Of a stretch of DNA of 38,327 nt, positions 15,924 to 25,243 are shown piece after piece (within the stretch, counting starts at the first letter, position 1; each line of letters starts with the position of its first letter). The notes below the pieces were generated by a model. It ran no database searches. It had not been told where the DNA came from and saw only the letters and a program-made list of their open reading frames with translations. A program made the translations under genes and the position numbers. Source of the stretch: Candidatus Eiseniibacteriota bacterium (GTDB taxonomy: Bacteria > Eisenbacteria > RBG-16-71-46); the NCBI GenBank assembly GCA_016223045.1, contig JACRPT010000150.1:1-38327 (forward strand). Reading direction: 5' to 3'.

Positions 15924-17255
15924 ATGAGGGCCATCATGTCTCCGGCCAGCCCACCACGATTCGCCCATCCGACTTCGTCCTGTAGGTACTCGCGCATCTC
16001 GGGCTGGTCACCCGGCGGGTTCTTCGCTTGTCGGCTCACGCGGCGCAATTCCTCGCTCATCGCCACCATCACACTGATACTCCTCACAGGAGACGTAGTC
16101 GCCTGCGAGGACAGCTCGATCACCGTGGCCCAGCCGATGTGGAGTTCCGTGACCGCATCCTACGAGACCCATTTGGTCACACCGCACATGTGCTCGTCTT
16201 CGCCAGAACGGCACGCGATCTTCTTCACCTGCCAGCCCACCGCCATCACCTCTCCCGAATGGTCCAAGACGATCTTCAGCAACGGGAACGCCGCGAGCAT
16301 CTTCCGGGCGTGGCAAGGACCTCTCCCGCAGGGCATGGACTACGGGGAGCCGTTCGTGGACACGATCTGGGTGGACCTGGACGTCACGATCGCGACCGGC
16401 CGCCTCGAGGAGTCTTATCGTCCTGGCGCTCCGACGTCGGCTCTCGGCGAGAGTCTCTGGGTGGGTCTCAAGCCTTCGGAGCAAAAGTCGTTGCACAAAC
16501 AGGGTGCGTACGCCTCCAGGAATCGCATGCGGGAGTTGATCGCGGCGACCGTGGAGTGTCTCAGGATCAATGCGTCGCAGGCGCTCCCGGCCGGGCGCCA
16601 CGTCTCCGTGCGAATCGAGGGCCCAGCCGAATACCAGGACCTCGGAGGAACGTTCGAGGCGAATGCACTGCCGGAGGACGTCAACGCTTCCTTGCGACGC
16701 CTCGATGGCGCACGTGGCCCCTTCGAAGTCCTGGTCACCGTGGCTCGCCCGAACTTCAATGGCGGCGGGCTGGAGTACTCTCCCGCGCAAATGACGTTCA
16801 TGGTTCAGGCCGCCAGTACGGTCGCCCTGCCCCTCCTCTGCACCTGGCCGGCGCGGGACGTGGCGGGTACCAGGGTCACGATGGCACTTGGAGGCTCACC
16901 CCCCTGGCGCCGAGACTGGCATCCATCACGCGGCGCGCGCGCGCCATCCACTGCGGACACTGTAGACGTGATCGTTGACATCCGGCGGGGGATCGAGGAT
17001 GCCGACAGGCGAATCCGGCGGCTTCTCCTCGACCTCCGAAGGCGTGGGCAGTCGCCCGACAGCGGCTTCTATGCGAGTAGTGATCGCCGGATCAGGGAAT
17101 CGTTCCTCGCCGCGCTCGTGGAATGTCTGAGGCTGAACGCAAGGGGTTCCCATCCGGCCATTCGCGCGCTGGAGGTCGCGATCGAGGGCCCGCCCGAGTA
17201 CCGAGGCTACGGGGGCGTGTTGACGGTGGAGGCGGATTCGGTCCGGCATCGCTGA
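15924..17255 (+). CDS. Orphan exported protein with internally duplicated domain
   Basis: I do not recognise this family. The 443-residue product has one hydrophobic segment (about 44-58) ending in 'GDVVAC', a lipoprotein-like box with Cys61; the N-terminal region before it is unusually long (43 residues), so the true start may be wrong or non-standard. ATG 15936 has a better site (GAGGG) than ATG 15924. Two halves are related: residues about 144-246 and 342-436 each contain a beta-strand stretch, 'YAS....R.RE', 'VECLR.N' and 'IEGP.EY...GG...EA'. Codon use and base composition are less G+C-rich than in the neighbours, suggesting transfer. It follows the methyltransferase by 116 bases on the same strand. 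Role unknown; a surface or periplasmic binding protein is a guess. Confidence 0.65.
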   Translation: MRAIMSPASPPRFAHPTSSCRYSRISGWSPGGFFACRLTRRNSSLIATITLILLTGDVVACEDSSITVAQPMWSSVTASYETHLVTPHMCSSSPERHAIFFTCQPTAITSPEWSKTIFSNGNAASIFRAWQGPLPQGMDYGEPFVDTIWVDLDVTIATGRLEESYRPGAPTSALGESLWVGLKPSEQKSLHKQGAYASRNRMRELIAATVECLRINASQALPAGRHVSVRIEGPAEYQDLGGTFEANALPEDVNASLRRLDGARGPFEVLVTVARPNFNGGGLEYSPAQMTFMVQAASTVALPLLCTWPARDVAGTRVTMALGGSPPWRRDWHPSRGARAPSTADTVDVIVDIRRGIEDADRRIRRLLLDLRRRGQSPDSGFYASSDRRIRESFLAALVECLRLNARGSHPAIRALEVAIEGPPEYRGYGGVLTVEADSVRHR

Positions 17256-17432
17256 CCCGCGATGCGCCGGGCGGTGAGCCAGACGGTCCTCGGAAGACCG
17301 CAGCGGGTCGGACTTCCAGCCGCACTCGGGCAGTGTGTCCTGGGGCGAACTCGCCTACCTGCGCAATCTCTCCGACTCCCCTCCGCGGCACGTCACGCGC
17401 TCGATCCGCGCTCGAGGGAAGTCCCTACTGAA

Positions 17433-17777
17433 CTACCCCGGCGGCCAGCGCATGGGCCGGCCGCCCAGCAGGTGGAAATGCAGGTGGTGGACCGACTGTC
17501 CCGCCTCGGGCCCCACGTTCGTCACCAGCCGCCAGCCGCGCGTGAGGCCTTCCTCGTGCGCGATCCTCGCGGCCAGCGCGAACAGTTCGGCCAGCATGAC
17601 GGCGTGATCGTCACGGACGTGCGCGGCGGATTCCGCGACGCGCCGCTTCGGGATCAGCAGCACGTGGGTCGGCGCCTGCGGCGCGATGTCGCGGAACGCG
17701 AGGACGTGCTCGGTCTCCGCCACCCTCTTCGCCGGGGCCTTCCCCTCGACGACCCTGCAGAAGATGCAATCGGTCAC
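17433..17777 (-). CDS. HIT-family nucleotide hydrolase
   Basis: Small cytosolic protein (114 residues) of the histidine triad family, HINT branch. The catalytic triad motif is 'HHLHFHLLGG' (H98, H100, H102), preceded by 'RLVTNVGPEAGQSV', typical of phosphoramidate/AMP-lysine hydrolases. 'CIFC' near the N-terminus (C4, C7) with an H in 'THVLLIPKRR' fits the zinc-binding form. The start is GTG 17777, chosen because GGAGGA lies nine bases upstream and the protein begins exactly like family members (DCIFC). It is the last gene of the minus-strand group and stands alone. Likely hydrolyses adenosine phosphoramidates; physiological substrate not known. Confidence 0.92.
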   Translation of the reverse strand: MTDCIFCRVVEGKAPAKRVAETEHVLAFRDIAPQAPTHVLLIPKRRVAESAAHVRDDHAVMLAELFALAARIAHEEGLTRGWRLVTNVGPEAGQSVHHLHFHLLGGRPMRWPPG

Positions 17778-17893
17778 GGGTCTTCCTCCGGGCGACGCGC
17801 GCGGGACCGGGCGGTCGAGTTCGTCCCTTCGCCTGTTCCATCGCCGTCACAGCGCCTCGTGCGCGCCACCAGCGGGGTGGTTGTCGCGAACGC

Positions 17894-18058
17894 TCAGGCT
17901 TTGCGGCTGGTGATGGCGAAGAAGGAGCTGATCCGCTGCTTCACCACTCGCGACCCGCACTTCGGGCAGGCCACCTTCTTCGCGTCGTGCTGCTTGAGCG
18001 ACAGGACGACGGAGAAGGACTTGTGGCACTTCTCGCAGCGGTAGTCGTAGCTGGGCAT
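17894..18058 (-). CDS. FmdB-type zinc ribbon protein
   Basis: A 54-residue protein with 'MPSYDYRCEKC' at the start and 'ACPKCGS' in the middle: two CxxC knuckles (C8, C11 and C31, C34) that bind one zinc ion. This is the FmdB/CxxC putative regulatory family, whose members begin MPxYxYxCxxC. The ATG at 18058 has TTGGAG upstream. It lies 116 bases upstream of the HIT gene on the same strand. Function is not established for the family; a link to regulation or to handling of metal is only inherited annotation. Confidence 0.88.
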   Translation of the reverse strand: MPSYDYRCEKCHKSFSVVLSLKQHDAKKVACPKCGSRVVKQRISSFFAITSRKA

Positions 18059-18138
18059 GTCTGGTCACACTCCAAGCGTCCTGCCCGCGCTGTTCCCCGC
18101 GGGCGGCGCCATCCGGAGACAGTTTGTCGCGACCGATC

Positions 18139-18327
18139 CTACCCGGGCGTGCCGCTTCCGCGCTGGAGCTTCCAGGCCACGCGGAACAGGAGCAGCACGG
18201 CGGTGACCAGCATCACGCCGTCGCCGGTGTTCGAGTAGCACGTGCGCGCCGTGGCGTCCGTGTTGGCGAGCGCCAGGGCGTAGAAGACGAGGCCGACCAC
18301 GAACAGCAGGTAATAGAGGTACATCAT
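18139..18327 (-). CDS. Small two-helix membrane protein
   Basis: A 62-residue product with two hydrophobic segments (residues about 4-21 and 37-51) joined by a polar loop containing Cys30 and ending in a basic tail. AAAGGAG sits ten bases upstream of ATGATG. No family is recognised. It lies about 80 bases upstream of the zinc-ribbon gene on the same strand. The good ribosome binding site and two-helix layout support a real gene. Confidence 0.6.
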   Translation of the reverse strand: MMYLYYLLFVVGLVFYALALANTDATARTCYSNTGDGVMLVTAVLLLFRVAWKLQRGSGTPG

Positions 18328-18544
18328 GGCTCGCGCTCCTTTCCCCGAGGAGCAAGGCTTGCTGTCCTCCGTGGGCGCGTGGAGGTGACAGGACGTTCGC
18401 GCACCTGCCCGTCGAGCGCAAGGGGCTTCCGGTCCCCTTCCCGGCCCGGCCCTGGTGTCACGAGTCAGAGGTTCGCCGTCGCACCGCGGGCGCAACGGCG
18501 CCCGAATGCAGCCGACCTTCTGACCCCGGGCCTCCGCCTCTTCC

Positions 18545-19216
18545 CTACACCGTGATCTCGCAGAAGACGCTCGAGCCGCCGACCGTCTCGACCACGACGT
18601 CGGAGCCAAGGCCGCGGGCCGACGCCCGCAGCTCGGCCGGGCTCAGGGTCGTGGCGGTGAAGCCGTCCCGACACACGATGACGCCGTTCCCGGTGGCCCG
18701 CTCGTCGAGCTCGCCCACCAGGCCGTGCGCCGCCTGGATCCGGAACCACGCCAGGCGGTCCTCCCAGAACTCCGCGGCGTAGCTCGAGAACAGCACCTTA
18801 CCGCCGCGCCGCGCGACGCCGACTGCGTTCTCGAACAGCGCGCACGGATCCACGTGGAACGCGGAGACGCCGTTCTGGATGCAGAAGACCAGGTCGAAGC
18901 TCTCGCGGGCGAACGCGAGTCGAACGGCGTCCATCGCGGCCAACACGACGCCGGTCGCTCCGGCGAGATACGACCTCGCCATGCGCAGGCTGTCCATGGA
19001 CGTGTCGATGCCGACCAGGGAGCCGCGGGTCGGCGCCAGCTCCTTCAACGCGCGTCCGTACCCGCAGCCCAGCTCCAGCACGCGGCTGCCCGCGGGGATC
19101 CTCCGCCGCACGTGCTCGATCTCCGCGGCCAGGTAGCTCTGGACCGCGGGCGGCGCCAGGTCGTAACAGAGCTTCAGCCGCCCGGCGGACAGCTTCTCGG
19201 TGTAGTAGGAGGACAT
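18545..19216 (-). CDS. SAM-dependent methyltransferase (class I)
   Basis: Soluble methyltransferase of 223 residues with the full Rossmann signature: motif I 'VLELGCGYGRAL' (46-57), 'LVGIDTSMDSL' for the ribose-binding Asp, and 'ESFDLVFCIQNGVSAF' for motif IV. The start is ATG 19216 (MSSYYTEKL), favoured by GGGAGAGGG just upstream; an earlier ATG at 19255 would add a Gly-rich stretch that looks non-coding. It is unrelated in sequence to the methyltransferase at 15217. Substrate unknown. It lies 90 bases downstream of the HepT gene on the same strand but probably is a separate unit. Confidence 0.87.
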   Translation of the reverse strand: MSSYYTEKLSAGRLKLCYDLAPPAVQSYLAAEIEHVRRRIPAGSRVLELGCGYGRALKELAPTRGSLVGIDTSMDSLRMARSYLAGATGVVLAAMDAVRLAFARESFDLVFCIQNGVSAFHVDPCALFENAVGVARRGGKVLFSSYAAEFWEDRLAWFRIQAAHGLVGELDERATGNGVIVCRDGFTATTLSPAELRASARGLGSDVVVETVGGSSVFCEITV

Positions 19217-19306
19217 CGTGCGGCCCTCTCCCGTCCGCCCACCCCCACCCGACACCTCCGCTCGCGATGCGCGTGCGTCTGAGCTCGCAGGCTGGGCGGG
19301 GGCGGC

Positions 19307-19654
19307 TCAGTCACGCTTGCCGCCCGCGAGAATGCGTTCGAGCTGGCTGATGAGCGGCGGCACTTCCTGGCTCAGGACGTCCCAGACGATATCGAGGTTG
19401 ATGTCCGCGTACCCGTGCGCCAGCCGGTTCCGCATGTCCGCGATGTCCAGCCAGCGGACCTCAGGGTGCCGTTTGTGGGTCTCCGGGCTCACCTGTCGGG
19501 CCGCTTCGCCGATGATCTCGAGGAGGCGAACGAGCGCAAGGTTGAGGAGCCGGTCACGATCGAGGTCCGCTCGCGTGCGGTCCTGCACGAAGCCGCGCGC
19601 CTCGCGGGCGGCATCCAGCATGTGCCGCAAGCGCACGGCATCACTCTTGGGCAT
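19307..19654 (-). CDS. hepT: HepT-like HEPN ribonuclease toxin
   Basis: 115-residue all-helical protein of the DUF86/HepT family. The active-site motif RX4HXY is intact: R75, N76, H80, Y82 in 'RNRLAHGY'. In characterised pairs this domain cleaves RNA, and the partner MntA silences it by adding AMP to the Tyr of the motif. The start at ATG 19654 lies inside the end of the MntA gene (14-base overlap), so antitoxin is made first and the two are translationally coupled. All key residues are present, so an active toxin is expected. It is the second gene of the two-gene unit. Confidence 0.92.
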   Translation of the reverse strand: MPKSDAVRLRHMLDAAREARGFVQDRTRADLDRDRLLNLALVRLLEIIGEAARQVSPETHKRHPEVRWLDIADMRNRLAHGYADINLDIVWDVLSQEVPPLISQLERILAGGKRD

Positions 19655-19943
19655 AGATGGGTCTCGCCTGCGCGAGCACCTCGTCGCGGTAGTAGCGGCT
19701 GAGATCCTGCGGCGTGTTGAGATCAACCGGGCGGCCGATCAGCTCGGACAGCTCTCTCTGGATGCTGAAGAACCCGAGGCCGGGAGTCCTCCCCGGCTCG
19801 AACTCCACCAGCATGTCCACGTCGCTCTCGGGACGGAACTCGTCGGTCAGGATCGAGCCGAACACCGCGAGCCGCCGGATGTGGTGATGCCGGCACAGCA
19901 GGGCGATCCGTCCCAGCGGCAGCTCGATACCGTGATAGACCAT
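19641..19943 (-). CDS. mntA: MntA-like nucleotidyltransferase antitoxin
   Basis: 100-residue minimal nucleotidyltransferase. The defining motif GSX10DXD is complete: G29, S30, D41, D43 ('FGSILTDEFRPESDVD'), with a third acidic residue at D74 ('PVDLN'). It is expected to transfer AMP from ATP to the HepT tyrosine and so neutralise the toxin (type VII toxin-antitoxin logic). ATG 19943 was chosen because GGAGGTC lies six bases upstream; a longer start at 19979 has no such site. It overlaps hepT by 14 bases. Confidence 0.92.
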   Translation of the reverse strand: MVYHGIELPLGRIALLCRHHHIRRLAVFGSILTDEFRPESDVDMLVEFEPGRTPGLGFFSIQRELSELIGRPVDLNTPQDLSRYYRDEVLAQARPIYAQE

Positions 19944-20115
19944 TGCGACCTCCAGCCGCCCCTCGCCACGCTCATCCACATCCCTGGGAAGGCGCCCCTT
20001 CCATCCGGGGCGTGCCTGACCTCGGTGGGAGCCTACCGTCCGGGGGCTTGCCGCTACAAGAGACAGGGTGCCGCGACCGGCGCGCCGCGCCCCACCGGTA
20101 CCCCCTCCCCCGGCC

Positions 20116-22068
<1,953 letters not shown>

Positions 22069-22141
22069 GGCGTCCTCCGGAAGGCCTCTGGGATGTGCTG
22101 GGAAGAGCCGGAGTCTACCGCCTCCCGCGCCGCGCGGACCA

Positions 22142-22190
22142 CGGGGAAATCGGGGAGATTGGCCGCGGGGAGATCGGCCGGGAAGGTCGG
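22142..22190. repeat. Short tandem repeats between acs and DUF2911 genes
   Basis: Two 15-base units (22151-22165 and 22166-22180) differ at one position; the unit begins CGGGGAGAT and ends GGCCG. A partial copy precedes them and a degraded copy follows. The block is about 80 bases upstream of acs and about 150 bases upstream of the plus-strand gene, a good place for an operator. Confidence 0.5.
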
Positions 22191-22323
22191 GTGGGCCGGA
22201 CGTTGCTCCCTGCCGGGAGGCGTTCTGCTAGTCTGCGCGCGCCGCGCGCCTGGACGGCCGACGCCGGGCGCTCCGCTGGTACGCAGTCGTCCCCGCTGTC
22301 TCAACACTGAAGGAGACCCGCAG

Positions 22324-23193
22324 ATGAACCTGCGACGCGTTGCTCTCTTCCTTCTCGCGCCGGCCCTGCTCCTCCCGGCGGTCCCCCGCGGAACTCGCGC
22401 CGAGCTGGTGCTGCCCCGCGTGAGCCCCAGGGCGGGCATGACGCAGACCGTCGGGACCACGGACCTGGCGGTGTCCTGCAGCCGGCCCGGCGTGAAGGGC
22501 CGTGCGATCTGGGGTGGGCTGGTGCCTTTCGACAAGCCGTGGCGCACCGGCGCGAACGAGGCCACCACCTTCGCGACGACCACCGACATCCTGGTAGCGG
22601 GCCAGAAGCTCGCGGCCGGGACGTACAGCTTCTTCACCATCCCCGCCGCGAACGAGTGGACGGTGATCTTCAGCAGGCAGAAGGACCTCTGGGGCGCGTT
22701 CGACTACGACCCCGGGCAGGACGCGCTGCGCGTCACCGCCACGCCGGACACGACGCAGCCGCACCAGGAGTGGATGTGGCTCGGGTTCGACGATCTGACC
22801 CCGGGCTCCTGCAACCTGGTGCTGCGCTGGCAGCGCCTGCGACTCGCGGTCCCCATCACCGTGGACGTCAACGCGAACGTGCTGGCGAGTTGCCGGGCGG
22901 AGGTGGCCGCGGCCAAGTCCGACGACTGGCGCACGCCCTACCGCGCGGCGGGCTGGTGCTTCGACAACTCCGCGGGCCTCGACGAGGGGGCGGCGTGGCT
23001 CGAGAAGTCGCTGGCCGTCCAGCCGGTCCACGCCAACCTCGCGCTCAAGGCGCGCTGGCAGTGGAAGGATGGGAAGAAGGCCGAGGCGATCGCCACCGCG
23101 AAGAAGGCGGTCGAGGCGGGCAAGGCGAGCAAGGACAAGGTGGACACCTCGGCCACCGAGAAGCTGCTGGCCGACTGGAGCGCGCAGAAGTAG
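22324..23193 (+). CDS. Secreted DUF2911 protein
   Basis: 289-residue protein with a signal peptide (residues 1-26, cut near TRA-E). Residues about 30-175 match the DUF2911 domain: 'SPRAGMTQTVGTTDLAVSCSRPGVKGRAIWG', 'PWRTGANEATTF', 'LAAGTYSFFTIP' and 'WTVIFSRQKDLWGAFDYD'. The remainder (about 180-289) is helical and Lys/Ala-rich, like a small TPR-type repeat. AAGGAG precedes the ATG. Such proteins are common in Bacteroidetes-related lineages, are predicted to be periplasmic or secreted, and have no known function. It ends 94 bases before the end of the symporter gene on the other strand. Confidence 0.88.
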   Translation: MNLRRVALFLLAPALLLPAVPRGTRAELVLPRVSPRAGMTQTVGTTDLAVSCSRPGVKGRAIWGGLVPFDKPWRTGANEATTFATTTDILVAGQKLAAGTYSFFTIPAANEWTVIFSRQKDLWGAFDYDPGQDALRVTATPDTTQPHQEWMWLGFDDLTPGSCNLVLRWQRLRLAVPITVDVNANVLASCRAEVAAAKSDDWRTPYRAAGWCFDNSAGLDEGAAWLEKSLAVQPVHANLALKARWQWKDGKKAEAIATAKKAVEAGKASKDKVDTSATEKLLADWSAQK

Positions 23194-23217
23194 CGGGGCG
23201 CAGCCCGCGGCGCTGGT

Positions 23218-23254
23218 GCGAGGCGCCCTCCCCGCGCAGGGACGGGCGCCTCGC
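23218..23254. terminator. Bidirectional hairpin between convergent genes
   Basis: GCGAGGCGCCC (23218-23228) pairs perfectly with GGGCGCCTCGC (23244-23254); TCCC/GGGA extends the stem inside. It sits 24 bases after the DUF2911 stop and 33 bases from the symporter stop, the expected place for a shared terminator. No T-run is present. Confidence 0.6.
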
Positions 23255-23287
23255 CGCGTTCCTGCAGCCGCGACGAGCACCCGCGGC

Positions 23288-24988
23288 TCAGATGGCCGCC
23301 GCGCGCCGCCGGCCCAGGAACGGCTCGAGCGCCAGCGCCACCAGCACGACCAGCGCGCAGCCGATCAGGTTGTACCAGAGGAACGAGAGCCCGGAGAGCC
23401 GGAAGCACGCGATCACCGCGGCCTCTGCGACCAGCGCGGCGGTGAACACGGCGCTGCCGCCAACGCGCGGCAGGTAGAACGCGGTGAGGAAGATCCCGAG
23501 GATGGTGCCGTAGAAGAGCGAGCCCAGGATGTTGACCGCCTCGATCAGCGACCCCAGCCGGCTGCACGTCTCGGCGAAGCCCACGGCGACGGCCGCCCAG
23601 CCCAGGGTCGCGAGCCGCGACACCCACACGTCGCGCCGGCCGCCGGCGTCCCGCTTCCACAGCCGCTTCACCACGTCCACCACCGTCGTCGAGGCCAGCG
23701 CGTTGAGCTCGGCCGAGGTGGAGTTCATGGACGCGGCGAACACCGCGGCGAACACGAGCCCGATCAGCCCGACCGGCAGGTGGCCGAGCACGAAGACCAG
23801 GAACACGTAGTTGGTGTCGCTGGTCTGTCCTCCCGGATCGTGCGCGCGGATGAGCTGCGCCGCGCCCTGCCTTGCCTCGCCCAGCGCGCGCTGGTCCTCC
23901 CGCAGCGCCCGCGCCGCGGTCTCCTCCGCAGCCGCGGCGCCGCGATGCCGCGCGGCCAGGAGCTCGCGCGCGTGGGCGGCGCGCGAGACGGCGGCCGCGT
24001 GGTGGCGGTCCTCGAGCGTCCGCCAGGCCGCCGCGCCTTCTCCCGAGGCGAGCCGCGCCGACTCGGCCGGGTTGAAGAACAGCGGCGGCGCGACGAACAG
24101 GTAGAACACGAACACCAGCACGCCCAGCGAGAGGATGCCGAGCTGCATCGGGACCTTCACGAGCCCGTTGAAGACCAGGCCGAGCCGGCTCTGGGCCACC
24201 GAGCGTCCGGTGAGATAGCGCCCCACCTGCGACTGGTCGGTGCCGAAGTAGGAGAGCTGCAGGAAGAAACCGCCGATGAGCCCCGACCACAGGTTGTAGC
24301 GGTCGTCGGGATCGAAATGGAGCTGGAGGGCGTTCATGCGCCCCAGGCGCGCGGCGAGCCAGGCGGCGTCCCCCACGCCGACGCCCGCGGGCAGCGAGGC
24401 CAGGATCATCGCGAACGCCACGACCATCGTGGCCATGATGATCGAGAACTGGAGGACGTGGGAGTGTCCGACCGCCTTGCTCCCACCCGAGGTGGTGTAG
24501 AGCACCACCAGCCCCCCGAGCAGCACGCAGGTCCAGCGCACGTCCCAGCCCAGGATCACCGACAGCACCAGCGCCGGCGCGTAGATGGTGAGACCGGCCG
24601 CCAGGCCGCGCTGGATCAGGAACAGCGTCGCCGCCAGCGTGCGCGTGCCGGGACCGAAACGCCGCTCCAGGAACTCGTAGGCGGTGAAGACGCGCAGGCG
24701 GTGGTAGAGCGGGATCGCGGTGATGCACAGCACCACCATCGCCAGCGGCAGACCGAAGTAGAACTGCACGAAGCGCAACCCGTCGGCGTAGCCCTGCCCC
24801 GGGGTGGAGAGGAAGGTGATCGCGCTGGCCTGCGTGGCCATCACCGAGAGCGCGACCATCGGCCAGCGCATGGAGCGGCCCGCGAGCAGAAAGTCGGTGA
24901 GGTCGCGCTCGCCGCGCCCGCGCCACACGCCGTAGGCCACGAAGCAGGCCAGCGCCCCGAACAGCACGGTCCAGTCGAGCGCGCTCAC
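23288..24988 (-). CDS. Sodium:solute symporter (SSS family)
   Basis: 566-residue polytopic transporter with about 13 hydrophobic segments. Family marks are 'FLLAGRSMRWPMVALSVMATQASAITFLSTPG' in the first helices and 'YFGTDQSQVGRYLTG' (about 247-261). A hydrophilic, Ala/Glu/Arg-rich stretch (residues about 305-392) interrupts the membrane core, is probably helical or coiled-coil, and is not part of a typical family member. The GTG start overlaps the stop of the upstream small gene (GTGA), so the two are coupled. The operon also encodes a PIG-L deacetylase, which suggests uptake of a deacetylated amino sugar or related solute; sodium coupling is inferred from the family. Confidence 0.88.
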   Translation of the reverse strand: MSALDWTVLFGALACFVAYGVWRGRGERDLTDFLLAGRSMRWPMVALSVMATQASAITFLSTPGQGYADGLRFVQFYFGLPLAMVVLCITAIPLYHRLRVFTAYEFLERRFGPGTRTLAATLFLIQRGLAAGLTIYAPALVLSVILGWDVRWTCVLLGGLVVLYTTSGGSKAVGHSHVLQFSIIMATMVVAFAMILASLPAGVGVGDAAWLAARLGRMNALQLHFDPDDRYNLWSGLIGGFFLQLSYFGTDQSQVGRYLTGRSVAQSRLGLVFNGLVKVPMQLGILSLGVLVFVFYLFVAPPLFFNPAESARLASGEGAAAWRTLEDRHHAAAVSRAAHARELLAARHRGAAAAEETAARALREDQRALGEARQGAAQLIRAHDPGGQTSDTNYVFLVFVLGHLPVGLIGLVFAAVFAASMNSTSAELNALASTTVVDVVKRLWKRDAGGRRDVWVSRLATLGWAAVAVGFAETCSRLGSLIEAVNILGSLFYGTILGIFLTAFYLPRVGGSAVFTAALVAEAAVIACFRLSGLSFLWYNLIGCALVVLVALALEPFLGRRRAAAI

Positions 24989-25242
24989 GACCCGAGCCGG
25001 CTGAGCCAGAAGCAGAAGGCGATCACGAGAACGAGGACCGCGAGCACCAGGGCGTAAACGCGCGGCCAGGTGCCGAGGAGCGGAGGCGGCTCGTCCGCGT
25101 CCGGCGCGGCCAGGCCGGAGGAAGGCGGCTCGATGCGATTCGCCGGGATCGGGTGGAGCGGCTGCGGCACGCCGGCGTTCGCGGCGGCAGCGTCCTCCGG
25201 CCGCTCAGCGGCGCGCTCCCCCTCAGCCGGATCCCGCGTCAT
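24985..25242 (-). CDS. Small single-pass membrane protein
   Basis: 85-residue protein with a Pro/Ala-rich N-terminal half and one membrane helix near the C-terminus ('YALVLAVLVLVIAFCFWL'). It begins one base after the stop of the PIG-L gene and its stop overlaps the symporter start, so it is the middle gene of a coupled three-gene operon. An accessory subunit of the symporter is the most natural guess. The alternative ATG at 25257 would overlap the PIG-L stop. No family recognised. Confidence 0.7.
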   Translation of the reverse strand: MTRDPAEGERAAERPEDAAAANAGVPQPLHPIPANRIEPPSSGLAAPDADEPPPLLGTWPRVYALVLAVLVLVIAFCFWLSRLGS

Positions 25243-25243
25243 C

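Noticed and set aside
18465-18749. Second gene overlapping the end of the methyltransferase
   Set aside because: It is in a shadow frame with low-complexity Arg/Gly sequence and no domain.
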